A stretch of 17,043 nucleotides of DNA, from assembly GCA_020859745.1 (NCBI GenBank), contig JAJBVQ010000149.1, positions 1 to 17,043 of the forward strand, given 5' to 3'. Shown here one piece after another: positions 1-8,290 of the stretch. Position numbers and translations under genes: made by a program. The stretch's first letter is position 1. Each line of letters starts with the position of its first letter. Under the pieces are notes generated by a model. It was not told where the DNA came from, did not search any database, and saw only the letters and a list, made by a program, of their open reading frames with translations. Source of the DNA: Rikenellaceae bacterium (lineage in GTDB: Bacteria > Bacteroidota > Bacteroidia > Bacteroidales > Rikenellaceae).

Positions 1-1544
1 ATATACCCCAGGTGGCTGATCGTAATGACCACGTCCTCGTCCGCATAGAAGTCTTCCGGGTTGAACTCTTCGGCGGTGAGTACGATCTCGCTCCGCCGTT
101 TATCCCCGTATTTCTCCTTCATTTCGTTCAGCTCTTCCTTGATGACCTGCATCTGCATCGGCTCGCTCTCCAGCAGCTCGTTGTAGTAGGCGATCATCTT
201 GCGCAGCTCGTTGTATTCCTCCTGCAATTTGTCATGTTCCAGTCCCGTCAAAGCCCGAAGCCGCATGTCCACGATCGCCTGCGCCTGCGCTTCGCTGAGG
301 CTGAACCGGGAGATAAGCCCCGCCTTGGCCTCGTCGGCGTTCTTGGCTGCCCGGATGATCCTGATCACCTCGTCGATATTGTCCTGCGCAATGAGCAAGC
401 CCTCCAAAATGTGTGCCCTTTCCTCCGCCTTGCGCAAATCGTACTTCGTCCGCCGCACCACCACGTCGTGCCGGTGCCGCACGAAGTATTTGATCAACTG
501 CTTGAGGTTCAGCGCCCGCGGCCGCCCATCCACCAAGGCGATATTGTTGACCGAGAAAGTGGATTGCAGCTGCGTGTATTTGAACAGCGTATTGAGCACG
601 ACGCTCGCCACCGCATCGTGTTTCAGGATGATGACGATCCGCATCCCGTTGCGGTCGGATTCGTCGTTGATGTACGAAATCCCCTCGATCTTCTTCTCAT
701 TGATCAGGTCGGCGATCTTGCGGATCATTTCGGCCTTGTTCACCTGATAGGGAATCTCGGTGATCACGATGCACTCGCGGCCCGACGCCGTATGCTCGAT
801 GTCGGTCTTGGAGCGGATAACCACGCGCCCGCGCCCCGTTTCATAGGCCTCGCGCACGCCTTCGTAGCCGTAGATAATCCCACCGGTCGGAAAATCCGGC
901 GCTTTGATCAGGCCGATCAATTCGTCCATCTCGATATCGGGATTGTCGATATAGGCGTCGATGGCGTCGATGGTATCGGAAAGGTTGTGGGGCGGCATAT
1001 TGGTCGCCATCCCCACGGCGATCCCCGAGCTGCCGTTCACCAGCAGCAGCGGTATCTTGGTCGGCAGTACAGTCGGCTCGTAGATGGTATCGTCGAAGTT
1101 CAGCGTGAAGTCGACCGTCTCCTTGTCGATGTCCGCCATCACTTCGTCGGAGATCTTCTGCATCCTCGCTTCGGTGTAACGCATGGCCGCAGGACTGTCC
1201 CCGTCCACCGAGCCGAAGTTACCCTGCCCGTCCACCAACGGGTAGCGCATCGACCACTCCTGGGCCATGCGCACCATGGCATCATAGACCGAGCTGTCGC
1301 CGTGCGGGTGGAATTTCCCCAGCACTTCCCCCACGATACGGGCGGATTTCTTGTATGGTTTGTCCGAGTAGAGCGACAGTTCGTTGCTCATCCCGTAAAG
1401 CACGCGGCGGTGCACCGGCTTGAGGCCGTCCCGCACGTCCGGGAGCGCACGCGATACGATCACCGACATCGAATAGTCGATGTAGGCGGTCTTCATCTCC
1501 TCCTCGATATTGATCTTGATGATTCTCTCTTGCTGTTCTTGCAT
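1..1544 (-). CDS. gyrA: DNA gyrase subunit A, N-terminal part (3' end beyond window)
   Basis: Type II topoisomerase A subunit. With GyrB it introduces negative supercoils, cutting DNA through a catalytic tyrosine. About 514 codons are visible on the minus strand from the ATG at 1544-1542; the family is usually about 820-870 residues, so the beta-propeller C-terminal domain is missing off the left edge. Visible marks are the N-terminal stretch YIDYSMSVIVSRALPDVRDG (residues 21-40), the winged-helix block HPHGDSSVYDAMVRMAQ (79-95), GQGNFGSVDGD (106-116) and AAMRYTE with the active-site Tyr123. Residues 84 (Ser) and 88 (Asp), equivalent to E. coli Ser83 and Asp87, are the unmutated quinolone-target residues. 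The end of the visible protein (SHLGY) is the start of the C-terminal region. The N-terminal sequence and this junction favour GyrA over ParC. I see no convincing promoter box in the short upstream region. Confidence 0.96.
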   Translation of the reverse strand, partial: MQEQQERIIKINIEEEMKTAYIDYSMSVIVSRALPDVRDGLKPVHRRVLYGMSNELSLYSDKPYKKSARIVGEVLGKFHPHGDSSVYDAMVRMAQEWSMRYPLVDGQGNFGSVDGDSPAAMRYTEARMQKISDEVMADIDKETVDFTLNFDDTIYEPTVLPTKIPLLLVNGSSGIAVGMATNMPPHNLSDTIDAIDAYIDNPDIEMDELIGLIKAPDFPTGGIIYGYEGVREAYETGRGRVVIRSKTDIEHTASGRECIVITEIPYQVNKAEMIRKIADLINEKKIEGISYINDESDRNGMRIVIILKHDAVASVVLNTLFKYTQLQSTFSVNNIALVDGRPRALNLKQLIKYFVRHRHDVVVRRTKYDLRKAEERAHILEGLLIAQDNIDEVIRIIRAAKNADEAKAGLISRFSLSEAQAQAIVDMRLRALTGLEHDKLQEEYNELRKMIAYYNELLESEPMQMQVIKEELNEMKEKYGDKRRSEIVLTAEEFNPEDFYADEDVVITISHLGY

Positions 1545-1610
1545 GGTAGATTAGGTAAGTCTTGTCTTAGCTTTTCAAACTGCTAAGGTAATGATTTGTT
1601 CCCGGAATAG

Positions 1611-2117
1611 CAAGCACCGGAGGCCGTCGGAACGGCATTTATTCCGGATATTTTTTTGACGGTTCCGGATGTTCCGGTGCCGGGCTCCGGCTTCTATTTC
1701 GCGGCCCCGACGCTCGGGTGGACTGATCCCAAGAACAACAGCCTGTGGTGCGACGAATATAAGACTCTTTTCGACCCTTGTCCGGCGGGATGGCGGGTGC
1801 CGAAAAGCGGGGAAGGCGGCCGAAGTCCGTGGCAATCGCTGACGCTCGATAACAGCGCCTGGAACCCTGGGGACGGATACAAGGGCGGTCGCTATTTACC
1901 GGGTTATCCGGCAGAACGTCCGGCATGGATACCGGCTGCGGGCCTGCGGTATTATCTGAAAGGCATGTTCCAGTCGGTCAATACGGTCGGGACACAGTGG
2001 CCTGCCACGCGCATCGGAGACCAAGTGTTTAACTTCTATTTCGGCTCGGCGTATATCGACCTGAAAACACCGAATTACTTTCCTAACGGTTATCCCGTTC
2101 GCTGCGTACGGGAGTGA
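1611..2117 (+). pseudogene. Start-less 3' remnant of a Fib_succ_major-type surface protein gene
   Basis: The frame is open from just after a TAG at 1608-1610 to a TGA at 2115-2117 but contains no plausible ATG start. The protein reads SGFYFAAP...LWCDEYKTLFDPCPAGWRVP, then an aromatic/Gly-rich stretch, and ends in YPVRCVRE. DPCPAGWRVP near the middle and an RCVRE-like C-terminus mark the C-terminal domain of Bacteroidota surface/lipoprotein families related to the Fibrobacter succinogenes major paralogous domain. Only the last roughly 150 residues are present, with no signal peptide or N-terminal domains. It is therefore a gene fragment, not an intact gene. A related block lies at 11247-11367, and the similarity includes DNA after the stop (2114-2126 equals 11787-11799). 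It lies next to the gyrA start and faces nqrF. It could be a silent recombination cassette or simply debris. Confidence 0.7.
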
Positions 2118-2144
2118 CGGGGATACGGAAGGGGGGCGGGAAAC

Positions 2145-2178
2145 GAAAAACCGCCGTTTCCCGGTCGGAAAACGGCGG
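2145..2178 (-). terminator. Intrinsic terminator of the purM-nqr operon
   Basis: An imperfect hairpin pairs 2151-2161 (CCGCCGTTTCC) with 2167-2178 (GGAAAACGGCGG, one extra A), with a 5-nt loop. Read on the minus strand it is followed by TTTTTC (2150-2145). It starts 33 nt after the nqrF stop, as expected for rho-independent termination of the nqr transcript. The plus-strand remnant ends at 2117, just on the other side. Confidence 0.85.
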
Positions 2179-2210
2179 CTGATAATAAGCGGGATAACTT
2201 CCCGAAAGGA

Positions 2211-3509
2211 TTAAGACCCGAAGTTGTCGTAAAGGATGTTTTCCGGCGGTACGCCCAGCGAGTCGAGCATCTTCACGACGGCCGAGATCATCATGGGCGG
2301 GCCGCACATCAGGTAAAGGCACCCTTCCGGATCTTCGTGATTTTTGAGGTAGTTTTCGTATAAGACGTTGTGTACGAATCCTGCCGTGTATTTTACGCCG
2401 GCGGCATCGGCCTCCGGGTCGGGACGGTCGAGCGCCAGGTTGAACGAGAAGTTCGGGAATTCCTGTTCTATTTCGTGGAACTCGTGAATGTAGGGAGCCT
2501 CCTTGAGGGCACGCGCGCCATACCAGAAAGATACCGGCCGGCGGGTCTTTTCGGTCTTGAACAGGTGCATGATGTGGCTGCGCATCGGTGCCATACCGGC
2601 CCCGCCGCCGATAAAGATCAGTTCCTGGGTGTCGGGCAGGTTGTCCGGCAGGAAGAATTCGCCGTAAGGGCCGGAGATCGTCACTTTATCGCCCGGTTTG
2701 CGGCTGAAAATGTAAGAGGAACAGATGCCGGGATTCACTTTCATGAAACCGCCTGCCGCCTTGTCGAACGGCGGAGTGGCGATACGGATGTTGAGCATGA
2801 TGATGTTGCCTTCGGCCGGGTGGTTGGCCATCGAATAGGCGCGGAAGGTCGGCTCGGTATTCTTGGCGCTCAGGTCCCACATTTTGAAATTATCCCAGTC
2901 GGCGCGGTACTGTTCGTCTACATCCATATCCGAGAATTTGATCTCGTCATATTTCGGTACGTCGATCTGGATATAACCGCCGCTGCGGAATTTCAGTTGT
3001 TCGCCTTCCGGCAGCTTGACCACGAACTCTTTGAGGAAAGTGGAGATGTTGCGGTTCGAAACCACTTCGCATTCCCATTTCCGTACGCCGAGCACCGATT
3101 CCGGCACCCGGATCTTCAGGTTCTCCTTCACTTTGACCTGGCAGCCGAGGCGCCAGTGCTCCTGCTGCTGTTTGCGGCTGAAGAAGTTGACTTCGGTCGG
3201 CAGGATCTCGCCGCCGCCTTCGACCACCTGGCATTTGCACATCCCGCACGAGCCGCCGCCCCCGCAGGCCGATGGCAAGTAGATGTTCTGCTCGGCCAAA
3301 GTGGAGAGGAGCGTCCCGCCCGTTTCCGTGGTGATCTCTTTTTCGCCGTTGATGGTGATGGTCACGTTGCCCGACGGGGTGAGCTTTTTCTTGGCGAAGA
3401 GCAGCACCGCCACGAGGATCAGCGTGATCACCGCGAAGGCGATGATGGCCGTGGTGAGCGTAGGCGTCAGGGCCACGGCCGCTGCTGAAATGATTGTTGA
3501 TGATATCAT
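2211..3509 (-). CDS. nqrF: Na+-translocating NADH:quinone reductase subunit F
   Basis: Electron entry subunit of Na+-NQR (432 aa). It takes hydride from NADH to FAD and passes electrons through a [2Fe-2S] cluster into the membrane subunits. In order: one N-terminal membrane helix (about residues 13-39); a ferredoxin domain with Cys82, Cys88, Cys91 and Cys123 as cluster ligands (CGGGGSCGMC spacing); an FAD-binding RAYS motif at 223-226; an NADH-binding GGGAGMAPMRS at 301-311; CGPP at 402-405; and the C-terminal aromatic end NFGS. Together these identify NqrF rather than a generic ferredoxin reductase. It is the last gene of the operon, 19 nt after nqrE, and is followed by a strong terminator. 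Confidence 0.97.
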   Translation of the reverse strand: MISSTIISAAAVALTPTLTTAIIAFAVITLILVAVLLFAKKKLTPSGNVTITINGEKEITTETGGTLLSTLAEQNIYLPSACGGGGSCGMCKCQVVEGGGEILPTEVNFFSRKQQQEHWRLGCQVKVKENLKIRVPESVLGVRKWECEVVSNRNISTFLKEFVVKLPEGEQLKFRSGGYIQIDVPKYDEIKFSDMDVDEQYRADWDNFKMWDLSAKNTEPTFRAYSMANHPAEGNIIMLNIRIATPPFDKAAGGFMKVNPGICSSYIFSRKPGDKVTISGPYGEFFLPDNLPDTQELIFIGGGAGMAPMRSHIMHLFKTEKTRRPVSFWYGARALKEAPYIHEFHEIEQEFPNFSFNLALDRPDPEADAAGVKYTAGFVHNVLYENYLKNHEDPEGCLYLMCGPPMMISAVVKMLDSLGVPPENILYDNFGS

Positions 3510-3528
3510 CGTGTCTGTCTGTAATGCG

Positions 3529-4146
3529 TTAGAGTTGGATGCCGAGGAAGATCATGAAAGCGATCCCCATCAGGCCCGTGATGATAAAGGTGATGCCCAC
3601 GCCTTTGAGCGGCTTGGGAACGTTGGAGTAGGTGAGTTTTTCGCGGATGGCGGCCATGCCGATGATGGCGAGCCACCAGCCGATCCCCGAGCCGAACGCG
3701 AAAGCGGTCGCTTCGCCGATATTGGCGTAGGCCCGCTCCTGCATGAAAAGCGAGCCGCCCATGATGGCGCAGTTCACGGCGATCAGCGGCAGGAAGATAC
3801 CCAGCGAGCTGTACAGCCCCGGCGCGAATTTCTCGACCACCATCTCCACCAGTTGCACGATGGAGGCGATCACGGCGATAAACACGATGAAGCTCAGGAA
3901 ACTGAGGTCGATGCCGGCCATCGACTCCGAAAGCCAGGTCAGCGCTCCCGGCTCCAGCACGAACTTGTTGAGCAGGTAGTTGACCGGCACGGTCACGGTC
4001 ATCACGAAGATCACCGCAAGCCCCAGCCCCATGGCGGTCTTGACGGTCTTCGACACGGCGATGTAGGAGCACATCCCGAAGAAGAAGGCGAAGACCATGT
4101 TGTCGACGAAGATCGACTTGACAAATATGTTAAGTATGTTTTCCAT
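3529..4146 (-). CDS. nqrE: Na+-translocating NADH:quinone reductase subunit E
   Basis: Integral membrane subunit (205 aa, normal family length) with about six hydrophobic helices. NqrE and NqrD form an antiparallel pair that holds an intramembrane iron-sulfur centre in the Vibrio enzyme. The two expected half-helix cysteines are present, Cys26 in FFGMCSYIA and Cys126 in AVNCAIMGG. The start MENILNIFVKSIFVDNMVFA and the block VEKFAPGLYSSLGIFLPLI are typical of NqrE and separate it from RnfA, its closest relative. It lies 26 nt after nqrD and 19 nt before nqrF. Confidence 0.96.
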   Translation of the reverse strand: MENILNIFVKSIFVDNMVFAFFFGMCSYIAVSKTVKTAMGLGLAVIFVMTVTVPVNYLLNKFVLEPGALTWLSESMAGIDLSFLSFIVFIAVIASIVQLVEMVVEKFAPGLYSSLGIFLPLIAVNCAIMGGSLFMQERAYANIGEATAFAFGSGIGWWLAIIGMAAIREKLTYSNVPKPLKGVGITFIITGLMGIAFMIFLGIQL

Positions 4147-4172
4147 GATTGTTCTCTACTTTTTGGGAAGTG

Positions 4173-4820
4173 CTATTTCTCCTGCAGGTCTTTGTTGCGG
4201 CTGCGGTGGATCCAGATGATGATCCCTACGGTGATCAGCGCCATCGGGGGCAGGATCATCAGGCCGTTGTTCACGTAGCCGTGCTCATAAAACGACTGCG
4301 GGATAACCGAATAACCCCAAAGGGTACCGGAGCCGAGCAGTTCGCGGAAGAAGGCCACGATCAGCAGGATCAGGCCGTATCCCAGCCCGTTGCCGATCCC
4401 GTCGAGGAACGACGGCCACGGCCTGTTCCCCATGGCAAACGCTTCGAGGCGCCCCATGATGATACAGTTGGTGATAATCAGCCCCACGAAGACCGAAAGC
4501 TGTTTGCTGATGTCATAAACGAAGGCTTTCAGCACCTGGTCCACGAGAATCACCAGCGCGGCCACCACCACCAGCTGCACGATGATGCGGATCCGCGACG
4601 GAATCCCTTTGCGCAGCAGCGAGATGATCAGGTTGGAGAAAGCGGTCACCACGGTCACGGAGAGTGCCATGACGAACGCCGGTTTCATCTTGGCCGTGAC
4701 GGCCAGCGCGGAGCAAATCCCCAAGACCTGTACCAGGATCGGGTTGTTGCGTCCCAGCGGCCCCAGCAGGGCGCCCATGTTCTTAGCCGAGAAGAGCGGC
4801 TCTTTTTCTTTGGTACTCAT
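4173..4820 (-). CDS. nqrD: Na+-translocating NADH:quinone reductase subunit D
   Basis: Integral membrane subunit (215 aa), homologous to RnfE and partner of NqrE. About six hydrophobic segments are visible. Cysteines at the two iron-sulfur positions are kept, Cys36 (QVLGICSALAV) and Cys119 (LIITNCIIMGR). The N-terminal SAKNMGALLGPLGRNNPILVQ and the block FVGLIITNCIIMGRLEAFAM are family hallmarks. Its ATG overlaps the nqrC stop by one base (TAATG), an arrangement that suggests translational coupling of C and D. Confidence 0.96.
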   Translation of the reverse strand: MSTKEKEPLFSAKNMGALLGPLGRNNPILVQVLGICSALAVTAKMKPAFVMALSVTVVTAFSNLIISLLRKGIPSRIRIIVQLVVVAALVILVDQVLKAFVYDISKQLSVFVGLIITNCIIMGRLEAFAMGNRPWPSFLDGIGNGLGYGLILLIVAFFRELLGSGTLWGYSVIPQSFYEHGYVNNGLMILPPMALITVGIIIWIHRSRNKDLQEK

Positions 4821-5662
4821 TATTTGGCTCCTCCTTCCGTGATTTGGGTCGTTGCACTGCTGTCCGCGGCTGCCGTAGCGGTAGTGTCCGCCGCCGGCAC
4901 GGCCGGAACGGATGCCGCTGCGCCCGATTGTACTTTTTCGAAGAACGGCACATAGTCGCCCAGGCAGTTCATCAGCATCTTTTTGACGCCGTTCGAGGTC
5001 AGCGTACCGCCGGAGATGGCGTCCACGGCGTACGGATTGCCTGCCGAAGCCCCCTTGCCTTTGAGCAGGTTGATGGATACGAACTGGCCCTCTTTGTTAA
5101 AGATCTGTTTGTCGATGAACTGGTCCTGAAAGGCTTTGGTGGCGATCTCCGCCCCCAGGCCCGGGGTTTCGCTCTTGTGGTCGAATACCGCCCCGACGAC
5201 CGTGTTGCAGTCGTCGTTCAGGGCGATATAGCCCCAAACCGGCCCCCAGAGGCCTTTGCCGGTCATCGGCACCACATATTCGGTCTGGCTTTTCCCGCCT
5301 TTTCCGACGGTGGCCACGAATACCGGCATAGCGGTCCGTTCCGCAAAAACGGCGGGCAGGTTGTTGAGCGATGCCAGCACCTCAGCGGTGGGCGCGTCCG
5401 TCACCGCGCCGGTGGAATCCACGAAGAACGCCTTGGTGATGAATTTCCCGAACTCGGCCTCGATGTATTTGTTCTTGTCCGGTGCCGCAGCAGCGTCGCC
5501 GCCTTCCCCGATGGTGCTGAGGATGGCACCCATCTTTTCGGTCTTGACGTTGGCCTGCTGCATGGGTTGCAGCTTAATGGCGGCAAAGGAGAGCACCGCA
5601 GCGACGACGATCACCAGGATGGTCGCGTAGGTGACTATATATGTATTGCTTTGCTTGTTCAT
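4820..5662 (-). CDS. nqrC: Na+-translocating NADH:quinone reductase subunit C (covalent FMN)
   Basis: Flavoprotein subunit (280 aa) with one N-terminal membrane anchor (about residues 9-30) and a periplasmic FMN-binding domain. FMN is attached by a phosphodiester bond to a threonine by the ApbE transferase, which is not in this window. The attachment block is VDAISGGTLTSNG, placing the flavin on Thr220. The sequence has SGGT where many family members have SGAT. HKSETPGLGAEI (162-173) is another conserved NqrC block. The C-terminus carries an Ala/Thr/Ser-rich tail (about 246-280) with no obvious fold, longer than in the Vibrio protein. It starts 18 nt after nqrB and shares one base with nqrD. 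Confidence 0.95.
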   Translation of the reverse strand: MNKQSNTYIVTYATILVIVVAAVLSFAAIKLQPMQQANVKTEKMGAILSTIGEGGDAAAAPDKNKYIEAEFGKFITKAFFVDSTGAVTDAPTAEVLASLNNLPAVFAERTAMPVFVATVGKGGKSQTEYVVPMTGKGLWGPVWGYIALNDDCNTVVGAVFDHKSETPGLGAEIATKAFQDQFIDKQIFNKEGQFVSINLLKGKGASAGNPYAVDAISGGTLTSNGVKKMLMNCLGDYVPFFEKVQSGAAASVPAVPAADTTATAAADSSATTQITEGGAK

Positions 5663-5680
5663 TGTCTCGGTAGTGAAATG

Positions 5681-6868
5681 TTATGCGTTGGCTTTGGCCC
5701 GTTTCAGACGGCGTTTGACGTTGCCCTGCACGACATAGTAGTCGATCAGCGGCACCATGGCGTTCATGAACAGGATGGCGAGCATCATGCCTTCCGGATA
5801 GCCGGGGTTCACCACGCGGGTCAGCACGGCCAGCAAGCCGATCAGGAATCCGTAGATCCATTTTCCTCGGTTGGTCTGCGCCGCGGTCACCGGGTCGGTC
5901 GCCATAAAGACGGTACCGAAAGCGAAGCCGCCGATAATCAGGTGGTACCAGGCCGGAATGTCCATCAGCACGTTGGCGCCGATCAGGTTGAACAGGCCGC
6001 CCATGGCCAAGCCCCCCGCCACGCAGGATACCATGATCCGCCAGCTGCCGACACCCGTCCAAATAAGGATCACCGCCCCGATCAGGATAGCCAGGGTCGA
6101 AGTCTCCCCGATCGACCCCGGAATCAAGCCGTAGAACCAGTCGATCGGCGTGGTGCTCATGCTCCAGTCGATGGACTGCGCGCCGCTGGACATCGCCGCG
6201 GCTGCGTCCGACAGCGGAGTGGCGCCCGAGTACCCATCGATGGTCTGCAAACCGTTCTTAAGGCCTGCCACCCATACTTCGTTCCCCGAAATCGAGGTCG
6301 GGTAGGCGAAGAATATAAAGGCACGCGCCAGCAGCGCCGGGTTGAAGATATTCATCCCCGTGCCGCCGAACATCTCCTTGCCGACGATCACCGCGAAGGC
6401 CGTAGCCACAGCCACGATCCACAGCGGGCAGTTCACCGGCATGATCATCGGGATAAGCATCCCGCTGACCAAAAAACCTTCGTTGACCTCGTGTCCGCGG
6501 ATCTGTGCGAAAATGAATTCGATCCCCAGCCCGACCACGTAGGACACTACGATGATAGGCAGCACTTTGAGGAAGCCGAACCAGAAGTTCTGCATCACGG
6601 TGGCCTCGGCGTTGCCGATGGCCAGGTTATGCTGGTACCCCACGTTGAACATCCCGAACAGCAGGGCCGGCAGCAAGGCGATGATCACCACGGTCATGGT
6701 CCGTTTCAGGTCCATGTCGTCCCGGATGTGCGCCCCTTTCTTCGTTACGGTGTCCGGCACGAAGAGGAACGATTCGAAAGCCTCGAAAGTGGCGCCGAAC
6801 CTGGCGTACTTCCCGCCCTTTTCAAAGTTGGGCTTTATCTTGTTCAGATAATTTCTTAATCCTTTCAT
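5681..6868 (-). CDS. nqrB: Na+-translocating NADH:quinone reductase subunit B (covalent FMN, Na+ channel)
   Basis: Largest membrane subunit (395 aa), with about ten hydrophobic helices. It carries the covalent FMN and riboflavin and forms the main Na+ path and part of the quinone site in the Vibrio enzyme. The flavin attachment motif DGYSGATPLSDA gives FMN on Thr217. Conserved blocks include HEVNEGFLVSGMLIPMIMP (126-144), GGTGMNIFNPALLARAF (168-184) and ATDPVTAAQTNRGKWIYG. The homologous RnfD lacks the long NqrB N-terminal region seen here. It begins 9 nt after the nqrA stop. Its basic C-terminus (VKRRLKRAKANA) should face the cytoplasm. Confidence 0.97.
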   Translation of the reverse strand: MKGLRNYLNKIKPNFEKGGKYARFGATFEAFESFLFVPDTVTKKGAHIRDDMDLKRTMTVVIIALLPALLFGMFNVGYQHNLAIGNAEATVMQNFWFGFLKVLPIIVVSYVVGLGIEFIFAQIRGHEVNEGFLVSGMLIPMIMPVNCPLWIVAVATAFAVIVGKEMFGGTGMNIFNPALLARAFIFFAYPTSISGNEVWVAGLKNGLQTIDGYSGATPLSDAAAAMSSGAQSIDWSMSTTPIDWFYGLIPGSIGETSTLAILIGAVILIWTGVGSWRIMVSCVAGGLAMGGLFNLIGANVLMDIPAWYHLIIGGFAFGTVFMATDPVTAAQTNRGKWIYGFLIGLLAVLTRVVNPGYPEGMMLAILFMNAMVPLIDYYVVQGNVKRRLKRAKANA

Positions 6869-6877
6869 ACTGTGCCG

Positions 6878-8254
6878 TTAGTTGAGTTCTTTTATCATCA
6901 GTTCGATCCCCTGCGATACGGTGGCTTGCCACTCGTTCTTCGAGGGGTCGATGAATTCGCACAAGGCTACGTCCTCTTCGAGGATCTCGTAGATGCCGAG
7001 GTTCTCCATTTTGTCGATGTCCCCCGCCATAATGGCCTTGATCAGGTAGAGCGGGTAGATGTTCATCGGCAGCACCTTGTCGTAGATGCCGGTCTGCACG
7101 AATGCCCGCGGCCCGCCGTTCAGGTTGGTGTCGAGGTTGTATTTCTTTTTCGGGGTCAGCCACGAGAAGTAGCTGTGCGATACCGAGAATTTGTTCAGCC
7201 GCGGCATGGCCCAGCCCAGGAATTCGTATTTGTTCCCTTCGGGAATTACCGTGATCTGGTTGTGGTAGAAGCCGAGGTAGCCTTCCACTTCGTTCGGCTC
7301 CACTTTCAGTCCGGTCAGCGGGTTGCCGCTGATGACGCGCACGCCGCGCTCTTCGCGCGGGGTCTTCGGGCGCAGGTTGCCGTCGGTGATCGATGTGATC
7401 AACGCCCCGCTAACGACCTTGAAGTAATGCGGCTTGACCACTTCCGAACCGGTCAGGGCCACCACTTTGCTCATGTCCACGGCGCCGGTCTGGAACAGGC
7501 GGCCGATCATGGCCACGTGTTGCAGCTCGACGGTCCAAACCACGTCCCCCTTGTTGATCGGGTCGATCTGGGCGATCTGCACCCCCACGTTCCCCGCCGG
7601 GTGCGGCCCTTCGATGTGGTGCACTTCGGCCTGCTTGATGCGGCTGAGCACTCCGGCGGTGGTGTCGGTGCCCACGGTCAGGTGCACTTTGCCGTCGGTT
7701 AGCTTTTTCAACACTTCCAGCCCGGCGATGATGTGCTCGCCCTGATCCTGCACCAGGAAGTTCAGATCCGGGGCCAGCGGTGCGGTGTCGAGGCCCGAAA
7801 TAAAGATCGCTTTCGGGGTCGCGTCGGTTTTGGCGATGATCCCGAAAGGCCGCTGGATCAGCATCGGCCAGAACCCTGCGCGCAGCATGGTTTCCTTCAC
7901 GCGGTCGCGGGTGAGTTCCGCCAGGGGGCATACGTCAAAGTTTTCGCTCTGATTCTGTCCGTCAGGGGTGACCACGACACTCAGGATTTTGCGTTTGTCG
8001 CCGCGGTTGACAGCGCTGACCTCCCCGCTGACCGGCGAGGTGAAGAGCACCTCGGGGTTCTCTTTCGAGAAGAAGAGCGGGCTGCCGGCTTTGACCTTGT
8101 CACCAACCTTGACGAGCAGCTTGGGGGTCACACCGCGGTAGTGGTCCGGCACCAGCGCATAGCTGGCCGCCGCCGGACATTTGGTGAGCACCCGTTCGGC
8201 GGCACCGACCAGGTTAATGTCGAGACCTTTGCGTAGTTTGATTACTTTCGACAT
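6878..8254 (-). CDS. nqrA: Na+-translocating NADH:quinone reductase subunit A
   Basis: Peripheral cytoplasmic subunit (458 aa; Vibrio NqrA is about 446) that binds ubiquinone or menaquinone with NqrB. The start MSKVIKLRKGLDINLVGAAE and the blocks PDHYRGVTPKLLVKVGDKVKAG and PVSGEVSAVNRGDKRKIL are the conserved biotinyl/lipoyl-like N-terminal fold. FYHNQITVIPEGNKYEFLGW and YPLYLIKAIMAGDIDKMENLGIYE follow towards the C-terminus. It is the first nqr gene. No TAnnTTTG box is visible in the 36 nt before it, so it is probably read from the purM promoter or from one inside purM. Confidence 0.97.
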   Translation of the reverse strand: MSKVIKLRKGLDINLVGAAERVLTKCPAAASYALVPDHYRGVTPKLLVKVGDKVKAGSPLFFSKENPEVLFTSPVSGEVSAVNRGDKRKILSVVVTPDGQNQSENFDVCPLAELTRDRVKETMLRAGFWPMLIQRPFGIIAKTDATPKAIFISGLDTAPLAPDLNFLVQDQGEHIIAGLEVLKKLTDGKVHLTVGTDTTAGVLSRIKQAEVHHIEGPHPAGNVGVQIAQIDPINKGDVVWTVELQHVAMIGRLFQTGAVDMSKVVALTGSEVVKPHYFKVVSGALITSITDGNLRPKTPREERGVRVISGNPLTGLKVEPNEVEGYLGFYHNQITVIPEGNKYEFLGWAMPRLNKFSVSHSYFSWLTPKKKYNLDTNLNGGPRAFVQTGIYDKVLPMNIYPLYLIKAIMAGDIDKMENLGIYEILEEDVALCEFIDPSKNEWQATVSQGIELMIKELN

Positions 8255-8290
8255 ATTGGTTATTGAGTTGTTGTTTTGGAATTGTCTCTG

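Noticed and set aside
12..1586. A 524-codon plus-strand open frame opposite gyrA
   Set aside because: It is antisense to a clear gyrA coding sequence, has a His/Val/Leu-rich composition caused by the opposite GC-rich codons, and shows no family motif. The same applies to the long plus-strand frames opposite nqrF, nqrE, nqrD, nqrC, nqrB and nqrA.
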